The position numbers were made by a program, and so were the translations under genes. Below are positions 1 through 9,493 of a stretch of DNA of 14,823 nucleotides, piece by piece. Under the pieces are notes generated by a model. It worked only from the letters and a program-made list of their open reading frames with translations, did not search any database and was not told the origin of the DNA. Source of the stretch: Candidatus Muproteobacteria bacterium RIFCSPHIGHO2_01_FULL_65_16 (GTDB taxonomy: Bacteria > Pseudomonadota > Gammaproteobacteria > Acidiferrobacterales > Sulfurifustaceae). The stretch is taken from assembly GCA_001785175.1 (NCBI GenBank), contig MFSY01000048.1:1629-16451 (forward strand), written 5' to 3'. Numbering within the stretch: position 1 is the first letter of the stretch; every line of letters starts with the position of its first letter.

Positions 1-856
1 CGTTGACCGCGGCGATGACGTCGAATTCCTGGCGCGCGCAGGTGGGACAGGCGATGATGTTCACGCCCTTGGCGCGCAGCCGCAGGCTCTTGAGGATGTC
101 GAAGCCGACCCGCACCTCCTCCACCGGATCGGCGGCGAGCGAGACGCGGATGGTGTCGCCGATGCCATCGGCGAGCAGCATGCCGATGCCGACGGCGGAT
201 TTGACCGTGCCGGAACGCAGTCCGCCGGCCTCGGTGATGCCGAGATGCAGCGGCTGTTCGATCTGCGCCGCGAGCTTGCGGTAGGCCGCGACCGCGAGCA
301 GCACGTCCGAAGCCTTGACACTCACCTTGAAGTCCTGGAAGCCGAGTTTGTCCAGGATGTCCAGGTGGCGCAGGGCCGACTCGACGAGCGCGTCGGGCGT
401 GGGCTCGCCGTATTTCCTCTGCAGGTCCTTCTCGAGCGAGCCCGCGTTCACCCCGATGCGCAGGGGAATGCCGCGATCGCGCGCGGCCGCGATCACGGCG
501 CGCACGCGGTCTTCGCGCCCGATGTTGCCGGGATTGATGCGCAGGCAATCGGCCCCGAGCTCGGCCACGCGCAGCGCGATCTTGTAGTCGAAGTGAATGT
601 CGGCGACGAGCGGCGCCTTGGCCTGCGTCTTGATTTTTCCGAAGGCCTCGGCCGCGTCCAGCGTCGGCACCGACACGCGCACGATGTCCGCGCCCGCGGC
701 CTCGAGCGCGCGGATCTGCGCCACGGTCGCCGCGACATCCGTGGTCTCGGTGTTGGTCATGCTCTGGACGCTGATCGGCGCGTCGCCGCCGACGGCGACG
801 CCGCCGACCATGATGCGGCGGCACGCGCGCCGCTTTATGGGGTTCGCGCGCGTCAC
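1..856 (-). CDS. ispG: (E)-4-hydroxy-3-methylbut-2-enyl-diphosphate synthase (flavodoxin/ferredoxin), partial: C-terminus beyond window edge
   Basis: IspG (GcpE) is a cytoplasmic [4Fe-4S] enzyme of the MEP isoprenoid pathway; it reductively opens methylerythritol cyclodiphosphate to HMBPP. The 285 visible residues show the TIM-barrel half: [18 protein letters not shown] near residue 17-34, then [37 protein letters not shown] and [12 protein letters not shown] at 270-273 supplies the first two cluster cysteines; the third cysteine and the glutamate ligand lie outside the window. The start is a GTG at 856, one base after the rodZ stop; no ATG precedes the conserved VGG motif except an internal one at residue 16. 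It is the last visible gene of the ndk-rlmN-pilF-rodZ-ispG run, and as a cluster-requiring enzyme it depends on the ISC products encoded upstream. Identity is certain; only the start is open. Confidence 0.96.
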   Translation of the reverse strand, partial: MTRANPIKRRACRRIMVGGVAVGGDAPISVQSMTNTETTDVAATVAQIRALEAAGADIVRVSVPTLDAAEAFGKIKTQAKAPLVADIHFDYKIALRVAELGADCLRINPGNIGREDRVRAVIAAARDRGIPLRIGVNAGSLEKDLQRKYGEPTPDALVESALRHLDILDKLGFQDFKVSVKASDVLLAVAAYRKLAAQIEQPLHLGITEAGGLRSGTVKSAVGIGMLLADGIGDTIRVSLAADPVEEVRVGFDILKSLRLRAKGVNIIACPTCARQEFDVIAAVN

Positions 857-857
857 G

Positions 858-1679
858 TCAGCGACCGGCGGCCCCGAGCGTGAACCGCGCCACCTGCCCG
901 TGCTTGTGCTGAAGGACGTTGTATTCACTGCCGTTGAACTCGAGCCTCACCCCGTCGGCGCTGCCAAGGAACACGCTGAGCGGCGCCCTGGCCTCGATCG
1001 TGACGACCTGCCCCGGCGGCAGCGTCTCGTAGAGCAGCTTGTCGCCGTCGGCGTCGCGTATGTCAACCCAGGATTCCCGCGCCGCCGTGAGCACCAGGCG
1101 CGCGCGCGGCGCGGCCGGTCCGGCGGGCTTCGGGCTCACAACGCTGCGCGCGTCGGGTCTGGTGACCGCGGGCGCGGCGGCTTCCGGCGCGGCCGGCGTG
1201 TTCGGTCCGGCGGCGGGCGCGGCGGGCTTCGACACGCCGGCCGATTTCACGATCCCCTCGTCCCGCCCCTGCCACCATACGGCCGCCAACCCCAGGACGA
1301 TGGCGGCGACCATAAGCGTGACGAATTTGACCAGGCGGTCGCCGCTGCCGATCTCGGGCGCCGTCGTGAGCTTGGTCAGGTCCACCGGCCTGGCGGCGTC
1401 CGGCAGGCAATTATAAGACTCGACGACCTTGTCCGGCGCCAGACCGAGCAGCAGCGCGTAATTGCGCAGATAGCCGCGCACATAGGTCGCCCCCGGCAAG
1501 TGCTCATAGTCGTCCTGCTCCAGGGCGACGATCTGCCGCGGCGAGAGATTCAGCAGTTTGGCCACCTCCTCGACCGGCAGGCGCAGGTCCGCGCGCGCCT
1601 GGCGCAGCAGACCTCCGGGCCCGCCGCCGGAAACGGCGCTCGCGTTCTTGGTGGCTTCCACCTCGGTGACTTCGCTCAT
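858..1679 (-). CDS. rodZ: RodZ-family cytoskeletal membrane protein (HTH, single TM, DUF4115)
   Basis: RodZ links the MreB actin-like cytoskeleton to the cell-wall elongation machinery and sits in the inner membrane. The 273-residue protein has the family order: a cytoplasmic helix-turn-helix domain at about 24-90 ([18 protein letters not shown], then [15 protein letters not shown]), a basic juxtamembrane stretch, one transmembrane helix at about 117-136 ([20 protein letters not shown]), an Ala/Pro-rich linker at about 145-195, and a C-terminal beta domain at about 196-268 ([24 protein letters not shown]). The ATG at 1679 lies 3 bp after the pilF stop, but I see no clear Shine-Dalgarno sequence, so expression probably relies on coupling to pilF. 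The pilF-rodZ-ispG order is a common gammaproteobacterial arrangement. RodZ proteins vary greatly in sequence, so identity rests on architecture plus context. Confidence 0.9.
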   Translation of the reverse strand: MSEVTEVEATKNASAVSGGGPGGLLRQARADLRLPVEEVAKLLNLSPRQIVALEQDDYEHLPGATYVRGYLRNYALLLGLAPDKVVESYNCLPDAARPVDLTKLTTAPEIGSGDRLVKFVTLMVAAIVLGLAAVWWQGRDEGIVKSAGVSKPAAPAAGPNTPAAPEAAAPAVTRPDARSVVSPKPAGPAAPRARLVLTAARESWVDIRDADGDKLLYETLPPGQVVTIEARAPLSVFLGSADGVRLEFNGSEYNVLQHKHGQVARFTLGAAGR

Positions 1680-1682
1680 GGA

Positions 1683-2462
1683 CTAGCGCGCCCGGACACC
1701 GGCGCGCTCCCGCTGGAGCTGCACCGCCTCCGGGCTGTCCGGGAATTTGGCCTTGAGCCGCAGGGCGTAGCTCCCTTCTTCGTTCCGGTTGCGCAGGGCG
1801 CGCTCGATCCTGACCGCCAGCAGCAGCGTCTCGGGGGTGTCGTCGGCGGCCTGGAAATAGCGCTGGATGAATCCGCGCGCCGCTATGGGCCGGCCGGAGT
1901 CGTAGCTGATCTTCGCCATATAGTTGAGCGCGACGGGCAATTTTGGATTGTGCACGAGCGCCTCGCGGAAATGCTTCTCGGCCACGGTCGGGGCCGGCTT
2001 GCGCATGAGGCAGGCGCCGGCGTTGGCCTGGGCCATGTCCGGTGTCTTATACAAAGGATTCGCCGCGGCCTTGCCGAACCACTCGATGGCCTCGTCCGGC
2101 CGCCCACGCTCGCACAGAAAAACGCCGTAGTTATTCTGCGCCTCCGGGTTGCTCTGTTCCACGTCCACCGCCTTATGGAAATAACGCTCCGCCTCGGCGT
2201 AATTTCTGAGCCGCCACTGCAGCAGCGCCATCATGTTGGCCGCCTGCGAGCTGTCGGGATCGGCGATCAGCGCCTTCTCCAGGTTTTCCTTGGCGATCTC
2301 CAGTTGCCCGCGCTGCAGGTAGCTGGCCCCGAGCTGGGTGTGGGTATCGGCGAGCCGCTGCCGGCGCGCCTGCTCGGCCTGGCGTTCGGAGGTCGAGGCG
2401 CACCCCGCCAGCGCCAGCGCCGCCAGCACGAGCACGCCCGCCCTGAACCCGGCGCCGCTCAT
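1683..2462 (-). CDS. pilF: Type IV pilus biogenesis/stability lipoprotein PilF (PilW), TPR protein
   Basis: PilF/PilW is an outer-membrane TPR lipoprotein that promotes assembly of the PilQ secretin multimer. The 259-residue product starts MSGAGFR and has a signal peptide with lipobox LAGC; Cys21 is the predicted lipidated residue, followed by AST, consistent with outer-membrane sorting. TPR helices run from about 40 to 240: [60 protein letters not shown] and [20 protein letters not shown]. The chosen ATG overlaps the rlmN stop as ATGA (2459-2462), a translational-coupling signal. A longer in-frame reading to 2639 only adds Arg-rich antisense-like sequence inside rlmN and would bury the signal peptide, so I rejected it. 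It implies a type IV pilus encoded elsewhere in the genome. Confidence 0.93.
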   Translation of the reverse strand: MSGAGFRAGVLVLAALALAGCASTSERQAEQARRQRLADTHTQLGASYLQRGQLEIAKENLEKALIADPDSSQAANMMALLQWRLRNYAEAERYFHKAVDVEQSNPEAQNNYGVFLCERGRPDEAIEWFGKAAANPLYKTPDMAQANAGACLMRKPAPTVAEKHFREALVHNPKLPVALNYMAKISYDSGRPIAARGFIQRYFQAADDTPETLLLAVRIERALRNRNEEGSYALRLKAKFPDSPEAVQLQRERAGVRAR

Positions 2463-3559
2463 GGAGAACCGGCCTGGAGCGCTGGCCGGCGGGCGCGCGG
2501 CGCACGCTCCAGCACGCGGCCCGCAAGCTGGCCGCAGGCGGCGGCGATGTCGTCGCCGCGCGTCTTGCGCGTCACGGTCATGAGGCCGGCCTGCATCAGC
2601 GCGTCCCGGAAGCGATCTATGGCCTCGGGGGCGGAGCACCGGTAGCTCGTGTGCGGAAACGGGTTGAAGGGGATCAGGTTCACCTTCGCCGGGATCCCCT
2701 CGAGCAGGCGCACCAGCGCGCGCGCCTGCGCCACGTCGTCGTTCACGCCCGCGAGCATCACGTATTCGAACGTCACGCGTCGCCGCGCATCGCCGGCGAC
2801 GTAGCGCTTACAGGCCGCGAGCAGCTCGCGGATCGGATATTTCCGATTCAGCGGCACGAGTTCGTCGCGCAGCGCGTCGTCGGTGGCGTGCAGCGAGACC
2901 GCGAGGCTTACCGGGCAGGTCGCGCGCAGGCGATCCATCATGGGCACGACGCCGGCGGTGCTCACCGTCACGCGGCGCCGCGATAGGCCGTAGGCGAGGT
3001 CGTCGAGCATGATCTCGATCGCGGCGACCACGTTGTCGAAATTGAGCAGCGGCTCGCCCATCCCCATCAGGACGACGTTGGTGACGGCGCGTTCGCCCTT
3101 CGGGCCCGCGCCGAGGGCGCGCCGCGCCAGCCACAGCTGGGAGATGATCTCGGCCAGCGTCAGGTTGCGGTTGAAGCCCTGGCGGCCGGTGGCGCAGAAG
3201 CTGCAGTTCAGCGCGCAGCCGACCTGGGTGGAGACGCACAACGTCCCGCGCCCCTCCTCCGGAATGAAGACCGTCTCGACGGCGTTGCCGTCGTCCAGTT
3301 GCAGCAGCCACTTGCGCGTGCCGTCCGCGGCCAGCTGGTCCTGGGTGACCGCGGGCGGGCGGATGACGGCGGTCTCCTTCAGGCGCGCGCGCAGCTCCTT
3401 GCTCAAGTTGGTCATGGCGTCGAAGTCGTCCAGACCGAACTGGTGGATCCATTGCAGCATCTGCGCGGCGCGGTACGGCTTCTCGCCGATGCCGGCGAAG
3501 AAATCTTCCAGCCCCCGGCGACCGAGGTCGAGCAGATTGGTTTTTTCGCCGGTGTTCAT
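2459..3559 (-). CDS. rlmN: Dual-specificity 23S rRNA/tRNA (adenine-C2) methyltransferase RlmN
   Basis: RlmN is a radical-SAM enzyme that methylates C2 of A2503 in 23S rRNA and of A37 in some tRNAs. The 366-residue protein carries the radical-SAM CxxxCxxC motif as CALNC-SFC (Cys115, Cys119, Cys122) binding a [4Fe-4S] cluster, preceded by [19 protein letters not shown], then [12 protein letters not shown] and [10 protein letters not shown] for SAM binding, and the C-terminal methyl-carrying cysteine in IAAACGQL (Cys342). The start [12 protein letters not shown] follows ndk by 7 bp and matches the usual N-terminus; the reading frame stays open upstream to 3751 but only over ndk. Shine-Dalgarno sequence is weak. 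The 3' end overlaps pilF by 4 bp. It is a second iron-sulfur client enzyme beside the ISC operon. Confidence 0.97.
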   Translation of the reverse strand: MNTGEKTNLLDLGRRGLEDFFAGIGEKPYRAAQMLQWIHQFGLDDFDAMTNLSKELRARLKETAVIRPPAVTQDQLAADGTRKWLLQLDDGNAVETVFIPEEGRGTLCVSTQVGCALNCSFCATGRQGFNRNLTLAEIISQLWLARRALGAGPKGERAVTNVVLMGMGEPLLNFDNVVAAIEIMLDDLAYGLSRRRVTVSTAGVVPMMDRLRATCPVSLAVSLHATDDALRDELVPLNRKYPIRELLAACKRYVAGDARRRVTFEYVMLAGVNDDVAQARALVRLLEGIPAKVNLIPFNPFPHTSYRCSAPEAIDRFRDALMQAGLMTVTRKTRGDDIAAACGQLAGRVLERAPRARRPALQAGSP

Positions 3560-3566
3560 GGTCGGC

Positions 3567-3998
3567 TCAGCGCGTGCGCGGACAGATCCCGCCGTTGCGG
3601 AAAAAATAATTGATCTCGAATTGCGCGGTCTCCTGGCTGTCCGAGCCGTGCACCGCGTTTTCCTGCACGTCCGTGGCGAGGTCGGCGCGGATCGTGCCGG
3701 GCGCGGCCTTTTTCGGATCGGTCGCGCCCATGAGCTCGCGGTTTCTGGCAATCGCGCTTTCGCCCTCGAGCACCTGCGCCAACACCGGTCCCGAGGTCAT
3801 GAACGTGACGAGATCGTTGTAAAACGGCCGCTCCTTGTGCACGGCGTAAAAGCCCTGCGCCTGCTCCCTGGTGAGCTGCAGCATCTTCGCCGCGACGATG
3901 CGCAGTCCGGCGCGCTCGAAGCGGCGGACGATCTCGCCGATCTGGTTCTTGGCGACGGCGTCGGGCTTGATGATTGAGAGCGTGCGTTCAACGGCCAT
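3567..3998 (-). CDS. ndk: Nucleoside diphosphate kinase
   Basis: Ndk transfers the gamma phosphate from ATP to nucleoside diphosphates through a phosphohistidine, balancing NTP and dNTP pools in the cytoplasm. The 143-residue protein has the standard length and begins [15 protein letters not shown]. It contains the family signature NAVHGSDS with the active-site histidine at 117, plus the nucleotide-binding [14 protein letters not shown] Shine-Dalgarno CCGGAGA lies just upstream of the ATG at 3998. It opens the downstream gene cluster ndk-rlmN-pilF-rodZ-ispG after a 350-bp gap from iscX; the gap holds a possible promoter (about 4074-4102), so it can probably be expressed apart from the isc genes. 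Confidence 0.98.
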   Translation of the reverse strand: MAVERTLSIIKPDAVAKNQIGEIVRRFERAGLRIVAAKMLQLTREQAQGFYAVHKERPFYNDLVTFMTSGPVLAQVLEGESAIARNRELMGATDPKKAAPGTIRADLATDVQENAVHGSDSQETAQFEINYFFRNGGICPRTR

Positions 3999-4171
3999 GG
4001 AATCTCCGGAAGTCTGCTTGCAGGATCGGTCCGCGCGGCAACGGCTGGTTTATTCATTTATAAACAAACAGATAGTGTAGCGTTTTGTCCCCCGACAAAC
4101 AATTGCGCGGGGCGCCGGGGATCGGCGCGTTTGGCGGTCCCAAGCTGGCGGCGGTCGGGTGGAGGGAAATC
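3999..4171. other. ndk upstream region, no gene
   Basis: This is the ndk-proximal half of the iscX-ndk gap. Around 4040-4105 it is AT-rich against a GC-rich background, with two small palindromes: GTTTAT/ATAAAC (4050-4067) and TTTGTC/GACAAA around CCCC (4084-4099). The ORFs that cross it have no family resemblance. The rest (4106-4171) is GC-rich with no feature I can name. Confidence 0.5.
4074..4102 (-). promoter_or_regulatory. Candidate sigma-70-like promoter for ndk
   Basis: On the minus strand, TTGTTT (4097-4102) is followed after 17 bp by TACACT (4074-4079), in the only AT-rich stretch between iscX and ndk. An overlapping alternative is TTGTCG (4093-4098) with an 18-bp spacer to TATCTG (4069-4074). 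Both hexamer pairs are weak matches. A start point near 4065 would give a leader of about 65 nt before ndk. Confidence 0.3.
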
Positions 4172-4357
4172 GGGCTCAGCCCGAATGGCACTTACTTTAA
4201 GGCCACACAAGTAAAAATCTACGTCATGCCAGCGAAAGCTGGCATCCAGAATCGGCCTATCGGCCGATGTTATTTAAGCCCTGGATTCCGGCTTTCGCCG
4301 GAATGACGACGTGAACAGAGGTCTTTTCCTTAAGTTAAGTGCCATTCGGCTCAGCCC
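4172..4357. repeat. 186-bp inverted-repeat element (MITE-like) overlapping the iscX 3' end
   Basis: A left arm at 4172-4202 (starts GGGCTCAGCCCGAATGGCAC, ends TTTAAGG) and a right arm at 4328-4357 are inverted copies with about 26 of 30 positions matching; the reverse complement of the right arm starts GGGCTGAGCCGAATGGCACT and ends CTTAAGG. Between them lie a REP doublet (4222-4308) and a central 7-bp hairpin (4251-4268). No transposase is encoded and no target-site duplication is clear, so calling it a mobile element is inference. The arms may extend weakly outward: GGGTGGA occurs at the same distance outside each arm (4157-4163 and, inverted, inside iscX), which would instead suggest an inverted duplication of the iscX end. 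Confidence 0.65.
4222..4308. repeat. REP doublet (REPIN-like): two inverted GNRA-type hairpins
   Basis: Two copies of a 28-bp REP-like unit face each other: 4222-4249 and 4281-4308. The left copy folds as ATGCCAGC-GAAA-GCTGGCAT and the right, read on the minus strand, as ATTCCGGC-GAAA-GCCGGAAT; each has an 8-bp perfect stem and a GAAA loop. The four differences between copies occur in pairs that preserve each stem, showing selection or copying of the hairpin. The outer CGTCAT and inner ATCCAG borders are shared. This is the widespread proteobacterial family usually mobilised by REP-associated tyrosine transposases (RAYT); no such gene is in the window. Confidence 0.85.
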
Positions 4358-4554
4358 TGGTGTTCGTCCACCCAGGCCATCTGGATGGCCTCGAGGATTT
4401 TTTCGCCCGAACGGCCCGGATCGTCGTCGAATTCGGGCAGGGCCAGGACCCAGGCGCGCAGATCGGTAAAGCGCACCGTCAAGGGATCTACGGCGGGATG
4501 CTCATCGCTGAGACGGATGGCGATCTCGCGGCTGTCGCTCCACTTGAGTTTCAT
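4351..4554 (-). CDS. iscX: Fe-S assembly protein IscX (YfhJ)
   Basis: IscX is a small acidic protein that binds IscS and iron and modulates the rate of cluster assembly on IscU. The 67-residue product matches the E. coli protein along its length: MKLKWSDSREIAIRL, DPLTVRFTDLRAWVLAL and FDDDPGRSGEKILEAI are all family signatures, and the acidic DDD patch is present. A strong Shine-Dalgarno sequence (AAGGGGAG) lies inside the 3' end of fdx, with a 1-bp gap between the genes. The last residues HQG and the stop codon fall at or in the right arm of the 186-bp inverted repeat, whereas E. coli ends with an acidic DEAE; the stop may have been supplied by the inserted element. It is the last gene of the ISC run. 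Confidence 0.96.
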   Translation of the reverse strand: MKLKWSDSREIAIRLSDEHPAVDPLTVRFTDLRAWVLALPEFDDDPGRSGEKILEAIQMAWVDEHQG

Positions 4555-4555
4555 G

Positions 4556-4899
4556 TCAGCTCCCCTTGGGCGTTTCCGCGGCGAGATTTATCGTGTAGCG
4601 CGGGATTTCAACCACGAGGTCCTTCCCGTTGACCTTCGCCTGGCAGCTCAGGCGCGATTCCGGCTCGAGTCCCCAGGCCTTGTCGAGCAGGTCTTCCTCC
4701 TCCTCGCACGCCGGCGCCAGGCTGGCGAAACCATCGCGCACGATGACATGGCAGGTGGTGCAGGCGCAGGCCTTATCGCACGCGTGCTCGATGGGGATGC
4801 CGTGGTCCAGGGCGACGTCGAGGATGCTGGTGCCGGGCGCGGCCTCGATCACCTTGCCCCGGGGGCAGATCTCGGGATGCGGCAGGAAGGTCAGTTTTG

Positions 4900-4903
<4 letters not shown>
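4556..4903 (-). CDS. fdx: ISC-type [2Fe-2S] ferredoxin Fdx
   Basis: Fdx is the adrenodoxin-like [2Fe-2S] ferredoxin of the ISC system; it delivers electrons to IscS/IscU for sulfane reduction and cluster coupling. The 115-residue protein has cluster ligands Cys42, Cys48 and Cys51 ([13 protein letters not shown]) and Cys87 (SRLSCQA), at the same residue numbers as E. coli Fdx, with the extra Cys46 also conserved. Other signatures are [14 protein letters not shown] and [10 protein letters not shown]. The ATG overlaps the hscA stop (ATGA, 4900-4903), and the Shine-Dalgarno sequence AAGGGGAG lies in the hscA coding end. Its own end (TPKGS) encodes the same 12 bases, serving iscX in turn. Confidence 0.98.
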
Positions 4904-6801
<1,898 letters not shown>

Positions 6802-6847
6802 GATCGTCGTCTATGGGGGACGCGGGGACGCATTCCAAGGCGGGCGT

Positions 6848-7378
6848 TCAGGTCAGCTCCGCTTCCAGGTCTTCGATTTCCCGGCGCAGCTTGTCCAGAA
6901 ATTGCATCTCCCGGACCGCGGTGCGGGCCCGGTTCGCTTCGCCCCGGGAGTAGAGGCCGCGGAACTCATCGCCCTTGGCCTGCAGGCGGCGCGCGAGATC
7001 GCCGGCCAGCTCGTCCAGGCGCCGGCGCGGGTCGGGGCCGGCGCGCAGCTGCTCGAGGCGCTCGCGCAGCTCCATCTGTTCCGCGAGAAAGGCGGGATCA
7101 ACGACGGTGTCGCCCGCGTCGTCCATCGCGACGCCGCGCAGCTCGAGCAGATAGCGCCCCCGCCGGACCGGGTCCTTGAGCACCTGGAACGCCTCGTTTA
7201 TCAGCGTCGTCAGTTGCAGCGAGAGGCGGCGCTCCGTATCCGAGGCGCCGGCGAAGCGGTCCGGATGCACGCGCCCCTGCAGCGCGCGGTAGCGCGCGGT
7301 GAGGTCGGCGGGATCAACGTCGTACGCGACCGGCAGGCCGAACAGCTCGAAATAATCCTTGCCCGGCTCGGCCCGCAT
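6848..7378 (-). CDS. hscB: Fe-S cluster co-chaperone HscB (J-domain)
   Basis: HscB is the J-protein partner of HscA; it delivers IscU to the chaperone and stimulates its ATPase. With the start at 7378 the product is 176 residues, close to the 171 of E. coli. The N-terminal J-domain has DYFELFGLP (8-16) and the essential HPD at 38-40 (GRVHPDRFAG), then LINEAFQVLKDPVRRGRYLL; the C-terminal IscU-binding helical domain follows (FLAEQMELRERLEQL, ending LDKLRREIEDLEAEL). The start was chosen because GGAAA lies upstream of this ATG and the extra 20 residues of the longer frame overlap iscA. It lies 16 bp after iscA. Confidence 0.95.
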   Translation of the reverse strand: MRAEPGKDYFELFGLPVAYDVDPADLTARYRALQGRVHPDRFAGASDTERRLSLQLTTLINEAFQVLKDPVRRGRYLLELRGVAMDDAGDTVVDPAFLAEQMELRERLEQLRAGPDPRRRLDELAGDLARRLQAKGDEFRGLYSRGEANRARTAVREMQFLDKLRREIEDLEAELT

Positions 7379-7394
7379 CGCGGCGTTTCCGGTC

Positions 7395-7718
7395 TCAGAC
7401 GTTGAAGCTTTCGCCGCAGCCGCAGGTGTCCTTGACATTGGGGTTGCTGAACCTGAACCCCTCGTTCAGGCCCTCGCGGGTGTAATCCACCTCGGTCCCG
7501 TCGAGGAAAAGATGGCTCTTGGGGTCCACGATCAGCTTCACGCCATGGCTCTCGAACACCAGGTCCTCGGGCTCGATCCGATCCGCGTACTCGATGACAT
7601 ACGCCTTGCCGGAGCAACCGGAGGTGCGGACGCCGAGGCGCAGCCCCTCGCCCTTGCCGCGCTGGGCGAGAAACTTGCGCACGCGCTCGGCGGCGGCGGC
7701 GGTCAATGTAATCGCCAT
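7395..7718 (-). CDS. iscA: A-type Fe-S carrier protein IscA
   Basis: IscA is an A-type carrier that accepts clusters or iron and passes them to apoproteins, mostly [4Fe-4S] clients. The 107-residue protein starts [17 protein letters not shown] and has the three ligand cysteines at exactly the E. coli positions: Cys35 (TSGCSGKAY) and Cys99/Cys101 (DTCGCGESF). [10 protein letters not shown] and [15 protein letters not shown] are family signatures. The Shine-Dalgarno sequence AAGGAGAG is one of the best in the window and overlaps the iscU stop region; the gap is 11 bp. A longer in-frame reading to 8030 crosses iscU and is a shadow. Confidence 0.98.
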   Translation of the reverse strand: MAITLTAAAAERVRKFLAQRGKGEGLRLGVRTSGCSGKAYVIEYADRIEPEDLVFESHGVKLIVDPKSHLFLDGTEVDYTREGLNEGFRFSNPNVKDTCGCGESFNV

Positions 7719-7729
7719 GATTCTCTCCT

Positions 7730-8137
7730 TCAGGCGGCGTCGGCCTTGGCGGCCTTCGCGCCGGCCTTGGCCTGATAATCGGCGATCGCGGACTTGATGG
7801 CGTCCTCCGCGAGCACCGAACAGTGGATTTTCACCGGCGGCAGCGCCAGCTCCTCGGCGATCTGGGTGTTCTTGATCCTGCCGGCCTCGTCCAGGGTCTT
7901 GCCCTTGACCCATTCGGTCAGCAGCGAGCTCGACGCGATCGCGCTGCCGCAGCCGTAGGTCTTGAAGCGGGCGTCCTCGATGACGCCCTGGTCGTTGACC
8001 TTGATCTGCAGCCGCATCACGTCGCCGCACGCGGGCGCGCCGACCATGCCGGTGCCGACGTGCGGATCGCTCTTGTCGAACGCACCGACGTTGCGCGGGT
8101 TTTCGTAGTGATCCAATACTTTATCACTGTATGCCAT
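7730..8137 (-). CDS. iscU: Fe-S cluster scaffold protein IscU
   Basis: IscU is the scaffold on which [2Fe-2S] clusters form from IscS-derived sulfur and iron. The 135-residue protein has all active residues at E. coli positions: Cys37 and Asp39 (GAPACGDVM), Cys63 ([12 protein letters not shown]), His105-Cys106 ([12 protein letters not shown]), and the HscA recognition motif LPPVK at 99-103. The start [18 protein letters not shown] is preceded by GGAGAGGG; an upstream in-frame start (8182) adds 15 residues of heptamer-rich intergenic sequence and is unlikely. The tail is Ala/Lys-rich. Unlike the other isc junctions, it is 110 bp from iscS, with a structured spacer, so its dosage may be set separately. 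Confidence 0.98.
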   Translation of the reverse strand: MAYSDKVLDHYENPRNVGAFDKSDPHVGTGMVGAPACGDVMRLQIKVNDQGVIEDARFKTYGCGSAIASSSLLTEWVKGKTLDEAGRIKNTQIAEELALPPVKIHCSVLAEDAIKSAIADYQAKAGAKAAKADAA

Positions 8138-8167
8138 CTTAACCCTCTCCGTATTTATCGGGGTTTG

Positions 8168-8242
8168 AGCGACAAGTGGCAAGCTTCAAGTAGCAGGAAA
8201 AAAAATTAAATCCTTATCGCTTGCTACTTGCCGCTTGCTGCT
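8168..8242. repeat. Face-to-face heptanucleotide arrays in the iscS-iscU spacer
   Basis: On the plus strand, 8168-8195 reads as four consecutive 7-mers (AGCGACA, AGTGGCA, AGCTTCA, AGTAGCA). On the minus strand, 8242-8215 gives four more of the same type (AGCAGCA, AGCGGCA, AGTAGCA, AGCGATA). A/T-rich sequence with eight consecutive A's separates them. In the isc transcript the arrays pair: CAAGTAGCA with TGCTACTTG (9 bp), a 2x2 internal loop, then GCAAGC with GCTTGC, giving a stem-loop between the iscS stop and the iscU Shine-Dalgarno region. A role in processing or differential expression is inference. Confidence 0.75.
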
Positions 8243-8247
8243 CCGCT

Positions 8248-9462
8248 TCAATGCCCCGCCCATTGCACCTTGCCGAGGTCAACGCCGTCCTGGTGCATCT
8301 CCCACAGCGGCGAAAGCTCGCGCAGCTTGGCGACCTTCGCGCGCATGAGCTGCGCGGTGTAATCTATTTCTTCCGGCGTCGTGAAACGTCCGACCGTGAA
8401 GCGGATCGAACTGTGCGCCAGCTCGTCGGCGCGGCCCAGCGCCCGCAGCACGTACGACGGCTCCAGGCTCGCCGAGGTGCAGGCCGACCCGGACGAAACG
8501 GCGATGTCCTTGAGCGCCATGATGAGCGATTCGCCCTCGACGAAGTTGAAGCTCATGTTCAGGTTGCCGGCGACGCGGTGCTCGAGATCGCCGTTCACAT
8601 AGACCTCAGGGATGTCATTCAGGCCCTTGAGCAGCCGGTCGCGCAGCCCCCGGATGCGCTCGCTCTCGGCGGCCATCTCCGCCTGCGCGATGCGGAAGGC
8701 CTCGCCCATGCCGACGCACTGGTGCGTGGCGAGCGTGCCGGAACGCAGGCCGCGCTCGTGTCCGCCGCCGTGCATCTGCGCCTCGAGGCGCACGCGCGGC
8801 TTGCGTCGCACGTAGAGCGCGCCGACGCCCTTGGGACCGTAGATCTTGTGCGCCGACAGCGACAGCAGATCCACGTTCATGGCCTCGACGTCAATCGGCG
8901 CCTTGCCGGCGCTCTGGGCGGCGTCGCTGTGGAAGATGACGCCGCGCGCGCGCGTCAGCCGGCCGATGGCGGCGATGTCCTGGATCACGCCGATCTCGTT
9001 GTTGACGTGCATGATCGAGACCAGGATCGTGTCCGGACGGATGGCGGCCTCGAGCTTCCGCAGATCCAGCAGGCCGTTCGGCTCGGGATCGAGATAGGTG
9101 ACCTCGAGGCCCTCGCGCTCCAGCTGGCGGCAGGTATCGAGCACCGCCTTGTGTTCGGTCTTGCAGGTGACGATGTGCCGGCCCTTCTTGCCGTAGAAAT
9201 GGGCCGCGCCCTTGAGCGCCAGATTGTCGGACTCGGTGGCGCCCGAGGTCCACACGATCTCCCTGGGGTCGGCGTTGATCAGCGCCGCCACCTGCGCGCG
9301 CGCCGCCTCCACCGCCTCCTCGGCGCGCCAGCCGTACTGGTGCGAGCGCGAGGCGGGGTTGCCGAACTCGCCGTCCGGCGTGAGATAGCGCCACATCTTC
9401 TCCGCCACGCGCGGGTCAACCGGCGTGGTGGCGGAATAATCGAGATATATCGGTCGTCTCAT
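8248..9462 (-). CDS. iscS: Cysteine desulfurase IscS
   Basis: IscS is a PLP enzyme that converts cysteine to alanine and carries the sulfur as a persulfide to IscU and to tRNA thiolation partners. The 404-residue length equals E. coli IscS. It shows [44 protein letters not shown], the PLP lysine in [13 protein letters not shown] (Lys206), [12 protein letters not shown], and the catalytic loop [21 protein letters not shown] with Cys328. The C-terminal segment that docks IscU is present ([21 protein letters not shown]). It follows the extra desulfurase gene by 31 bp. Every active residue is intact, so this is the housekeeping enzyme; its neighbour is the paralogue. Confidence 0.98.
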   Translation of the reverse strand: MRRPIYLDYSATTPVDPRVAEKMWRYLTPDGEFGNPASRSHQYGWRAEEAVEAARAQVAALINADPREIVWTSGATESDNLALKGAAHFYGKKGRHIVTCKTEHKAVLDTCRQLEREGLEVTYLDPEPNGLLDLRKLEAAIRPDTILVSIMHVNNEIGVIQDIAAIGRLTRARGVIFHSDAAQSAGKAPIDVEAMNVDLLSLSAHKIYGPKGVGALYVRRKPRVRLEAQMHGGGHERGLRSGTLATHQCVGMGEAFRIAQAEMAAESERIRGLRDRLLKGLNDIPEVYVNGDLEHRVAGNLNMSFNFVEGESLIMALKDIAVSSGSACTSASLEPSYVLRALGRADELAHSSIRFTVGRFTTPEEIDYTAQLMRAKVAKLRELSPLWEMHQDGVDLGKVQWAGH

Positions 9463-9493
9463 GACTGTGCGCGAAATCCCGGCGTTCGGCGCT

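Noticed and set aside
597..2645. Long plus-strand open frame of about 680 codons across rodZ and pilF
   Set aside because: It lies antisense to two recognisable genes and its translation is Arg/Gly/His-rich with no family motif; it reflects high GC at third positions.
4172..4357. Definite transposon with target-site duplication
   Set aside because: I could not find a direct repeat beside the arms and no transposase; kept only as MITE-like.
4328..4357. Rho-independent terminator of iscX in the repeat arm
   Set aside because: No T-run after a stable stem on the minus strand, and the arm needs its distant partner to pair.
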